Shown here: one piece after another, positions 1-5,602 of the stretch
Layout: every line of letters starts with the position of its first letter
Position numbering within the stretch: position 1 is the first letter of the stretch
NCBI GenBank assembly: GCA_026986085.1
Contig: JALSPE010000043.1
Span: 1-15,444, forward strand
Length of the DNA: 15,444 nt
Direction: 5' to 3'
DNA from: Campylobacteraceae bacterium
GTDB lineage: Bacteria > Campylobacterota > Campylobacteria > Campylobacterales > Sulfurovaceae
Translations under genes and position numbers: made by a program
The notes under the pieces: generated by a model
What the model saw: only the letters and a program-made list of their open reading frames with translations
Told to the model about the DNA's origin: nothing
Databases searched by the model: none

Positions 1-1
1 G

Positions 2-868
2 GATGCTCATAAAAATGTTCAAGTAATTAAAGTTTTAAATGAGATAGGTGATATTGCAAGAGATTATACAATTACTTTTCTTTTTGAAGATGATGCTCCA
101 AAGAGCGTTGAAGCTGTATATTTAAAACTATATGCCCTCTCTCTTGGTAAAGCTAAGCTTAGAAGTATTAATTTAAATGGAGCTTTTGGAGTTTTGAGTA
201 ATGTTGCTTGGGTTGGTAGAGTGCCATATGAGCTTGAGTATTTAAGAGAGAATGAGATTGAGATGAAGCTAAAAGGGACATTCCCTAATATTGATAGTGT
301 AGATAAATTCCCAAGATACTTGCAACATATTATCCCTGCTGATAATACAAGGATCTTAGATGCAAGTAAGGTTAGAATGGGGGCTCAACTTGCAGCTGGA
401 ACTACTGTAATGCCAGGTGCTAGTTATATTAACTTTAATGCTGGAACTTTAGGACCTGTGATGGTAGAGGGTAGAATTAGCTCATCTGCGATTGTTGGAA
501 GTGGAAGTGATGTTGGTGGAGGTGCAAGTATTCTTGGAGTGCTTAGTGGAACAGATGGTAACCCAATTAGCATTGGTGAGAATACTCTGCTTGGTGCAAA
601 CTCTGTAACTGGGCTTCCTGTTGGCGATGGGTGTATTGTAGATGCTGGTGTTACAATTTTGGCTGGAACTAAGATTCATATAAAACCAGAGCAGTTGGCT
701 AAAATTAAAGAGGCAAATCCAGATGCTAAGTTAGAGGATAAAGAGTATTTTAAAGGTGCCCAACTTGCCAACCTAAATGGTATTCACTATCGCCAAGATT
801 CAACAACAGGGGAGATAGTTGCAAGAAGAAGCACAAGAGAAGTTAAATTAAACGAAGAGTTACATTAA
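2..868 (+). CDS. dapD: Tetrahydrodipicolinate N-succinyltransferase, 5'-truncated by the window edge
   Basis: This enzyme transfers a succinyl group from succinyl-CoA to tetrahydrodipicolinate in the cytoplasmic lysine and meso-diaminopimelate pathway. The reading frame is open from base 2, so the start lies upstream; 288 residues are visible. Residues roughly 100-220 of the visible part have the glycine- and valine-rich hexapeptide periodicity of a left-handed beta-helix. They include the stretches RMGAQLAAGTTVMPGAS, FNAGTLGP, MVEGRIS and GSDVGGGASILG. These match the long mycobacterial/epsilonproteobacterial DapD type more closely than the shorter E. coli type. The TTG at 194 is internal and not a start, because the conserved frame continues upstream of it. 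The stop overlaps the ATG of the next gene (TAATG), which suggests translational coupling. The identification is secure; full length cannot be judged. Confidence 0.95.
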   Translation, partial: DAHKNVQVIKVLNEIGDIARDYTITFLFEDDAPKSVEAVYLKLYALSLGKAKLRSINLNGAFGVLSNVAWVGRVPYELEYLRENEIEMKLKGTFPNIDSVDKFPRYLQHIIPADNTRILDASKVRMGAQLAAGTTVMPGASYINFNAGTLGPVMVEGRISSSAIVGSGSDVGGGASILGVLSGTDGNPISIGENTLLGANSVTGLPVGDGCIVDAGVTILAGTKIHIKPEQLAKIKEANPDAKLEDKEYFKGAQLANLNGIHYRQDSTTGEIVARRSTREVKLNEELH

Positions 869-1116
869 TGGCACTTAAAAGTGAAGAGATAGAGAAGAAG
901 GTTATTCTTTTTAAACTTCTTCTAAGAGAGGGGGATGAGAGTGTGCAAGAGGCTCTTGAAGCTCTTGCTGATACAAAGATGGCAACATTAGATGAGCTTA
1001 AAAAATTATATAAAGAGCTTCAAGATGATGGGTATATAACTAAAGATGGCACCTTAACGGTTACTGGTAATGTAGAGGCACAAAAGGCAAAAAAGGAGTT
1101 TACACTTGAGAGTTGA
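868..1116 (+). CDS. Small conserved-looking protein of unknown function, possible winged-helix fold
   Basis: The product is an 82-residue, highly charged soluble protein with no signal peptide or membrane segment. I do not recognise the family. Residues 1-33 look like two amphipathic helices. Residues about 39-70 (ATLDELKKLYKELQDDGYIT, then a TLTVTG strand) resemble the helix-turn-helix plus wing of a small winged-helix protein; this is only a fold impression. The ATG overlaps the dapD stop codon by one base. The 3' end overlaps the next gene by 11 bases, so the three genes are almost certainly co-transcribed. Codon use matches the neighbours, which supports a real gene. DNA binding and protein-protein contact are both possible; no function is assigned. 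Confidence 0.8.
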   Translation: MALKSEEIEKKVILFKLLLREGDESVQEALEALADTKMATLDELKKLYKELQDDGYITKDGTLTVTGNVEAQKAKKEFTLES

Positions 1117-1351
1117 TAAGTGGCTTAGCAGCGTAAATGTAGTAAAGCGAAGAACTGTTGCTCAAGATATGGTTAAGAGTGGTGTAGTATTTGTAAACGG
1201 TATAAAAGCAAAGCCATCTAAAGAGGTAAATGTGGGGGACAAGATAACAATAGAGTATTTAAAAGGTGCAAAGAGTTTTGAAGTTTTGCAAATACCAACA
1301 ACTAAAACAATTCCTAAGAGTGCTAAAGAGGAGTATGTTAAGGAATTGTAA
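1106..1351 (+). CDS. Short S4-domain RNA-binding protein, RqcP/Hsp15-like
   Basis: The product is an 81-residue protein that is almost entirely one S4 RNA-binding domain. It begins MRVDKWLSSVNVVKRRTVAQ and continues with a VFVNGIKAKPSKEVNVGDKI core, the usual helix-turn plus beta-loop that grips structured RNA. Its length and layout match the 80-90 residue RqcP (YabO) proteins of ribosome quality control. It also resembles the shorter end of the Hsp15 family, which acts on 50S subunits still carrying nascent chains. The start is TTG at 1106, supported by an AAGGAG ribosome-binding site at 1093-1098 inside the preceding gene. It closes the dapD cluster. The S4 fold is clear; assignment to RqcP rather than Hsp15 is inferred mainly from size. 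Confidence 0.85.
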   Translation: MRVDKWLSSVNVVKRRTVAQDMVKSGVVFVNGIKAKPSKEVNVGDKITIEYLKGAKSFEVLQIPTTKTIPKSAKEEYVKEL

Positions 1352-1391
1352 ATTTTGAATTTGTAGGATTACTTTAATTTTTTTATTTTTT

Positions 1392-1413
1392 GGATGTGAG
1401 ACTTTAGTCTCAC
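1392..1413 (+). repeat. GGAT-hairpin unit A (REP-like)
   Basis: GGAT at 1392-1395 is followed by the 8-base arm GTGAGACT, a TT loop and the exact reverse complement AGTCTCAC, ending at 1413. The stem is perfect. It lies about 40 bases after the S4 gene and is preceded by a T-rich run. No T-run follows it, so it does not look like an intrinsic terminator. Five further units of the same architecture occur in the window. Confidence 0.75.
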
Positions 1414-1469
1414 CCAGAGATAGCAAAGCTTTTAAAGGTAGAATTATCTTTGAAGAGTATTTATTTTTG

Positions 1470-1491
1470 GTAAGGCTGAAGCCTTACATCC
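1470..1491 (-). repeat. GGAT-hairpin unit B (REP-like), opposed to unit A
   Basis: Read on the minus strand, the unit is GGAT, the arm GTAAGGCT, loop TC, then the perfect complement AGCCTTAC. Its GGAT end points away from unit A, so the pair bounds a 100-base segment (1392-1491) with GGATGT/ACATCC at its outer ends. It ends ten bases before the proposed -35 of trpD. Its arm differs from unit A at three positions, with matching changes on the other side. Confidence 0.75.
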
Positions 1492-1500
1492 TGTAATTAC

Positions 1501-1527
1501 TTGACTTGGAACATTTTAGTCTATAAC
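1501..1527 (+). promoter_or_regulatory. Candidate sigma70 promoter for trpD
   Basis: TTGACT at 1501-1506 and TATAAC at 1522-1527 are separated by 15 bases and lie 71 bases upstream of the preferred trpD start. The spacer is shorter than ideal. Placement immediately after repeat unit B, in the only sizeable gap before the trpD cluster, makes it the best promoter candidate there. Confidence 0.45.
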
Positions 1528-1597
1528 AAGTGAGATGTTTCGAAAAAAGGCTTTGTCTATTAAGTTTTTGGTTTTGAGCTTTAAAAAAGGAGAGAGA

Positions 1598-2569
1598 GTG
1601 AGCAAAGAGATGTTTGAGAAGTTATTTAAAAATGAGTTGAGCGAAGATGAGGCAAGAGATTTTTTAATATCTTTGTATGAGAAGGGTGAGAGTAGCGAAG
1701 ATATAGCAAATGCAGCAGATGTAATGAGGGAGTTTAGTGTTAAGTTGCCAGTTGGAGAGGAACTTAGAGATGAGTTAATCGATATTGTAGGAACAGGTGG
1801 TGATAAGAGTGGTAGTTTTAATATCTCTACAACTACATCTTTGCTTTTGGCTGCTGCTGGAGCAAAGGTGGCAAAGCATGGAAATAGAAGTATTACAAGT
1901 AGGTCTGGTTCTGCTGATGTTTTGGAAGAGCTTGGCGTAAACCTTAATTTAAGTGTTGAGCAGCAAATTAAGATGATTGAAGAGCTTGGTTTTGCATTTA
2001 TATTTGCAATGAATCATCACCCTGCTATGAGACATATTATGCCAATTAGAAAATCTATAGAGCATAGAACTATATTTAATATATTGGGTCCTTTAACTAA
2101 CCCAGCAGGGGCTAGAAAGTATCTTTTGGGAGTATTTAGCCCAAAATTTATAGATGTAATTGCTAATGCATTAGTTGAGCTAGATGCTAAGAGAGCTTTT
2201 GTTGTAAGTAGCCAAGATGGGATGGATGAGATATCAATTTCGAGTTTAACAGATTTTGCATTTGTAGAGAGTAAAAAAGTTACACGAGGAATTATTAACC
2301 CAACAGCATTTGGTTTTAAAATGGCATCTAAAGAGGAGATTTTGGGTGGAGATGCAAAAGAGAATGCTAAGATAACAAGAGGGGTTTTAAGTGGCGAAAT
2401 TAAGGGTGCAAAGAGAGATGTTGTGATGCTTAATGGAGCATTTGGATTGTTTATAGAGGGTAAAGCTAGAGATATTCAAGAGGGTATAGATATTTTAGAG
2501 TATGTTATTAATAGCCAACAAGCAATCAAACATTTGGAGAAGATTATTGAAGTCTCAAATTCTATCTAA
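1598..2569 (+). CDS. trpD: Anthranilate phosphoribosyltransferase
   Basis: This enzyme joins anthranilate to phosphoribosyl pyrophosphate, the second committed step of tryptophan synthesis, in the cytoplasm. With the start chosen here the product is 323 residues, normal for TrpD without a fused TrpG domain. Visible family motifs are GTGGDKSGSFNIS (about 65-77, phosphoribosyl pyrophosphate binding), KHGNRSITSRSGSADVL (about 93-109), HHPAMRHIMPIR, and RTIFNILGPLTNPAGA. The GTG at 1598 is preferred because AAAGGAG lies just upstream (1586-1592) and the protein then begins at the family's usual position. The frame is open back to an ATG at 1535, but that would add 21 residues unlike any TrpD N-terminus. 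The 3' end overlaps tsaE. No other trp gene is adjacent. Confidence 0.95.
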   Translation: MSKEMFEKLFKNELSEDEARDFLISLYEKGESSEDIANAADVMREFSVKLPVGEELRDELIDIVGTGGDKSGSFNISTTTSLLLAAAGAKVAKHGNRSITSRSGSADVLEELGVNLNLSVEQQIKMIEELGFAFIFAMNHHPAMRHIMPIRKSIEHRTIFNILGPLTNPAGARKYLLGVFSPKFIDVIANALVELDAKRAFVVSSQDGMDEISISSLTDFAFVESKKVTRGIINPTAFGFKMASKEEILGGDAKENAKITRGVLSGEIKGAKRDVVMLNGAFGLFIEGKARDIQEGIDILEYVINSQQAIKHLEKIIEVSNSI

Positions 2570-2978
2570 AAGTTTGAGTTTAAATGAGCTTGAGAGCTTT
2601 GCTAAAGAGTTGATAGAGGTATTGCCAAATAGTGCAGTTGTAGTGTTAAATGGCAACTTGGCAGCTGGAAAGACAACGCTTGTTGCTAAAATTGCTAATA
2701 TTTTAGGGGTCAAGAGTGCTACTTCGCCAACATTCTCACTGCAGCAGATTTATGGAGACAGGGTTTTTCATTATGACTTTTATAGAGTAGATTTTGAAGA
2801 GATTGTAAACTTAGGTTTGTTAGAAGAGTTTGAAAAAGAGGGTTTGCACTTTGTAGAGTGGGCTAATAGTGATTTACAAGAGCTTTTAATAGAGGCTGGT
2901 TTTAGAGTATATAGTATAGATATTAATGTGGTAGATGAGAGTTTACGAGAGTATATATTAAAGGTTTTAAATGCATAA
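2547..2978 (+). CDS. tsaE: tRNA threonylcarbamoyladenosine biosynthesis ATPase TsaE (YjeE family)
   Basis: TsaE is the ATPase that works with TsaB and TsaD to make the t6A modification at position 37 of tRNAs reading ANN codons. The product is 143 residues from the start chosen here, close to the family's usual length. It shows a Walker A loop GNLAAGKTT (about 36-44), SPTFSLQQIY (60-69), the HYDFYR motif (75-80) and the EWAN motif (104-107), all typical of TsaE. The TTG at 2547 is favoured because GGAG at 2536-2539 sits seven bases upstream and the start overlaps only the last trpD codons. An in-frame start at 2502 would overlap trpD more deeply. The gene's end overlaps lptB by eight bases, consistent with coupled translation. 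Confidence 0.93.
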   Translation: MKSQILSKSLSLNELESFAKELIEVLPNSAVVVLNGNLAAGKTTLVAKIANILGVKSATSPTFSLQQIYGDRVFHYDFYRVDFEEIVNLGLLEEFEKEGLHFVEWANSDLQELLIEAGFRVYSIDINVVDESLREYILKVLNA

Positions 2979-3693
2979 GTTAGAGGCACTTAATTTAACA
3001 AAATTAATTGGAAAAAAAGTTATTGTAGAAGATGTATCTTTATTTGTAGAGAGTAGCGAAGTTGTAGGGCTTTTAGGACCAAATGGGGCTGGTAAGACAA
3101 CAACTTTTTATATGATATGTGGAATTGTTGAAGTAAGTGGGGGAAAGGTGTTAATTGATGGATTAGATGTAACAAATTTGCCACTTAGTAAAAGAGTAGA
3201 GTATGGAATTGGATATTTGCCACAAGAGTCTAGTATATTTGGTGATTTGAGTGTAGAGGATAATTTATATATTGCAGCAGAGGCTGGTTTATTAAAAAAA
3301 GATGAGCAAAAAGTAAGAGTGGAAGAGATGTTACAAGCTTTAAATATAGAGCCAATTCGTAAACGGCTTGGTGTAAAGTTAAGTGGTGGGGAGCGTCGCC
3401 GTTGTGAAATTGCAAGAGCTTTAATTAATAGACCAAAATTTTTACTATTGGATGAACCGTTTGCGGGGGTAGATCCAATAGCAGTTAGCGATATTCAAAA
3501 GGTAATAAAGCAGTTAGCCAATATGGATATTGGAATATTAATAACTGATCATAATGTAAGAGAGACTTTAAGCATTTGTAGTAGGGCTTATGTTTTAGAG
3601 AGTGGAAGATTAATTGCAAGTGGAAGTGCCCAAGAGATAGCCGAAGATGAGGTTGTTCGTAAACACTATTTGGGTGAAGATTTTAAATTTTAG
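2971..3693 (+). CDS. lptB: Lipopolysaccharide export ABC transporter ATP-binding protein LptB
   Basis: LptB is the cytoplasmic ATPase dimer that, with LptF and LptG, extracts lipopolysaccharide from the inner membrane and pushes it along the Lpt bridge to the outer membrane. The 240-residue product is full length. It has Walker A GPNGAGKT (36-43), a Q-loop LPQESSIF (83-90), the signature LSGGERRRCEIARAL (137-151), Walker B LLLDEPFAGVDP (158-169) and the switch histidine in ITDHNV (H194). The LSGGERRR form and the FAGVDPIAV stretch separate LptB from other small ABC ATPases. It overlaps tsaE by eight bases and is followed after nine bases by a TRAP transporter gene rather than the rpoN found there in Helicobacter and Campylobacter. 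Confidence 0.95.
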   Translation: MHKLEALNLTKLIGKKVIVEDVSLFVESSEVVGLLGPNGAGKTTTFYMICGIVEVSGGKVLIDGLDVTNLPLSKRVEYGIGYLPQESSIFGDLSVEDNLYIAAEAGLLKKDEQKVRVEEMLQALNIEPIRKRLGVKLSGGERRRCEIARALINRPKFLLLDEPFAGVDPIAVSDIQKVIKQLANMDIGILITDHNVRETLSICSRAYVLESGRLIASGSAQEIAEDEVVRKHYLGEDFKF

Positions 3694-3702
3694 GAAAATA
3701 GG

Positions 3703-4236
3703 ATGCTTTTAAAACTAGAGAAGATTACAGATAAAATTATAGATTTTGTTGGGTTAATTACGGCTGTTTTGCTTGTTTTGATGATTTTGAATGTTGCTTA
3801 TGATGTTTTTATGAGGTATCTATTTCATGATAGCTCTATTGCTATGCAGGAGTTAGAGTGGCATGAGTTTGCTGTGATAATGTTGTATGGAACTGGATAT
3901 GCTTTGCGACATAATGCTCATGTGAGGGTTGATTTTTTATATGATAACTTTAGCCCTAAAAAGAAGGCTTGGATTAATATATTGGGGGTTATCTTTTTTC
4001 TTTTGCCACTTGCTGTTTTGGTAATCTATAGCTCTTATAGTTTTGTAATGGATGCTTATACATCTAATGAGATTAGTCAAGACCCTGGGGGATTGCCATA
4101 TAGGTGGATTATCAAGGCTCAAATTCCATTTGCTTTTATATTTTTAATCTTTTGTGCAATTAATTTTATGTTGCATAATATTAATGTTTTAAGAGGGATT
4201 GAGGAGTTTCAATTAGAAGAGGGAGAGCAGATATGA
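3703..4236 (+). CDS. TRAP transporter small permease subunit (DctQ family)
   Basis: The 177-residue inner-membrane protein has four predicted helices, at about 11-40, 52-67, 87-112 and 132-158. This is the layout of the small DctQ subunit of tripartite ATP-independent periplasmic transporters, which import organic acids with a sodium or proton gradient. The family features MRYLF after helix 1 and the ELEWHEFAVIMLYGTGYALRHNAHVRVDF block are clear. The conserved W-H-E and H-V-R-V-D run resembles the mannitol/chloroaromatic (FcbT2-like) branch. The ATG follows an AGGAAAATAGG leader. The end overlaps the large subunit by four bases (ATGA). No solute-binding protein is encoded on either side, so the substrate cannot be inferred. 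Confidence 0.9.
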   Translation: MLLKLEKITDKIIDFVGLITAVLLVLMILNVAYDVFMRYLFHDSSIAMQELEWHEFAVIMLYGTGYALRHNAHVRVDFLYDNFSPKKKAWINILGVIFFLLPLAVLVIYSSYSFVMDAYTSNEISQDPGGLPYRWIIKAQIPFAFIFLIFCAINFMLHNINVLRGIEEFQLEEGEQI

Positions 4237-5573
4237 TTGGTATTGTAATGTTTGGTGCAGCACTTTTAATGTTGATAATTGGTTTTCCTGTTGCTTTTAC
4301 TTTTGGGGCTGTTGCAATATATTTTGGACTAGCAGCTGCATATATAGAGATAGTTCCAGATGGTGGAACATATATGGAGTGGTGGGAAGAGTTTTTAAGT
4401 ATGTTTTCTATGATGCCATTTAGAATTGAATCTATTATGGAGAATAAGATATTGATGGCTGTTCCCCTGTTTATATTTATGGGTATAGTTTTGCAAAAGA
4501 GTCAATTGGCAGAGAAATTATTGATGTCTATGGGAACACTCTTTGGTAAGGTTAGAGGAGGGTTGGCTATCTCTACAGTTTTAATTGGTGCCTTGCTTGC
4601 TGCTTCTACTGGTGTTGTTGGGGCTAGTGTTGTTGCTATGGGTGTAATTTCTTTACCTATTATGCTTAAAAATAGTTACTCTAAATCTCTTAGTTGTGGT
4701 GTTATTTGTGCATCTGGAACACTAGGGCAAATTATTCCTCCATCTATTGTTCTAATTATTTTGGCAGATGTTTTTGGGCTTCCTGTTGGTGATTTATTTA
4801 AGGCTGCTGTAATTCCTGGATTGATGCTTGTTGGTGTTTATATAGTTTATATTTTAATAGTATCTTTTTTTAAACAAGATATTGCACCAGCCCTAAAGAC
4901 AGAGATTGGTGTAGCTTATAGTGCAAGTGTAAAAAAGGCACTATTTGCTATTATTCCACCTCTTTTATTAATTATTTTAGTTCTTGGTTCTATTTTTGCA
5001 GGGGTTGCTACACCTACAGAGTCTGCATCACTTGGGGCTTTGGGGGCTATTATTTTAACAGCAATGTATAAGAAGTTAAATTTGACTTTAATAAAAGAGG
5101 CATCTTTAGAGACAGTAAAGACAACATCTATGGTTTTTGCTATTTTAGTGGGAGCGACGGCATTTTCTATGGTGTTTACTTATAGTGGAGCAGATGAGAT
5201 TGTAGAGAAGTTTATGACAACACTTCCTGGAGAGAAGTGGGGCTTCTTGATTTTATCTATGGCTATAATTATGTTTTTGGGATTTTTTATAGATTTTATT
5301 GAGATTTCATATATTGTTGTTCCTATTTTATTACCCATCTCTCAATCTATAGGTATTGATCCAGTTTGGTTTGCTATTTTAATTGCTTTAAATTTACAGA
5401 CTTCATTTTTAACACCACCATTTGGTTTTAGTCTGTTTTATCTTAAAGGTGTAGCTCCACCTGAAGTTAAAACAACAGATATATATAAAGGGGTTATACC
5501 TTTTATTATTTTACAAGTTTTAGTTCTTGCATCTATTGTTTTATTTCCTGCGCTTTATGGATTTAAGGTATAA
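4233..5573 (+). CDS. TRAP transporter large permease subunit (DctM family)
   Basis: The 446-residue hydrophobic protein has about a dozen membrane segments and forms the ion-coupled translocation channel of a TRAP transporter with the DctQ-like subunit just upstream. Recognisable family stretches are GFPVAFTFGAVA near the N-terminus, ILMAVPLFIFMGIVLQKS, the GALLAASTGVVGASVVAMGVIS glycine/serine loop, LGQIIPPSIVLIIL and ATPTESASLGALGA. It is about 20 residues longer than standard DctM because of an insert near residues 40-70 (GGTYMEWWEEFLSMF region), a feature of the mannitol/chloroaromatic FcbT3-like branch. The stop codon lies inside a perfect inverted repeat shared with the glnS leader. Family assignment is firm; the substrate is unknown. 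Confidence 0.93.
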   Translation: MIGIVMFGAALLMLIIGFPVAFTFGAVAIYFGLAAAYIEIVPDGGTYMEWWEEFLSMFSMMPFRIESIMENKILMAVPLFIFMGIVLQKSQLAEKLLMSMGTLFGKVRGGLAISTVLIGALLAASTGVVGASVVAMGVISLPIMLKNSYSKSLSCGVICASGTLGQIIPPSIVLIILADVFGLPVGDLFKAAVIPGLMLVGVYIVYILIVSFFKQDIAPALKTEIGVAYSASVKKALFAIIPPLLLIILVLGSIFAGVATPTESASLGALGAIILTAMYKKLNLTLIKEASLETVKTTSMVFAILVGATAFSMVFTYSGADEIVEKFMTTLPGEKWGFLILSMAIIMFLGFFIDFIEISYIVVPILLPISQSIGIDPVWFAILIALNLQTSFLTPPFGFSLFYLKGVAPPEVKTTDIYKGVIPFIILQVLVLASIVLFPALYGFKV

Positions 5574-5594
5574 TTTCGATAAATATACCTTAAA
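5562..5594. repeat. Perfect 11-bp inverted repeat across the dctM stop and glnS promoter
   Basis: TTTAAGGTATA at 5562-5572 is exactly complementary to TATACCTTAAA at 5584-5594, with an 11-base spacer. The left arm contains part of the dctM stop codon and of the TATAAT box at 5569-5574. The right arm's last three bases begin the AAAGG ribosome-binding site of glnS (5592-5596). No T-run follows, so a terminator is unlikely. It could be an operator, or a hairpin that partly hides the glnS ribosome-binding site in transcripts reading through from dctM. Confidence 0.55.
5569..5574 (+). promoter_or_regulatory. Candidate -10 box for glnS
   Basis: A perfect TATAAT overlaps the dctM stop codon and lies about 29 bases before the glnS ATG. 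No convincing -35 is visible, which is usual for Campylobacterota vegetative promoters. Confidence 0.5.
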
Positions 5595-5602
5595 GGTTAG
5601 AG

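Noticed and set aside
1396..1413. Unit A as a rho-independent terminator after the S4 gene
   Set aside because: The stem is good, but no T-run follows it on the plus strand. On the minus strand the bases after it are A-rich. The T-rich run lies before the hairpin.
1535..1597. N-terminal extension of TrpD from the ATG at 1535
   Set aside because: The extra 21 residues do not resemble the TrpD family, and a good ribosome-binding site precedes the GTG at 1598.
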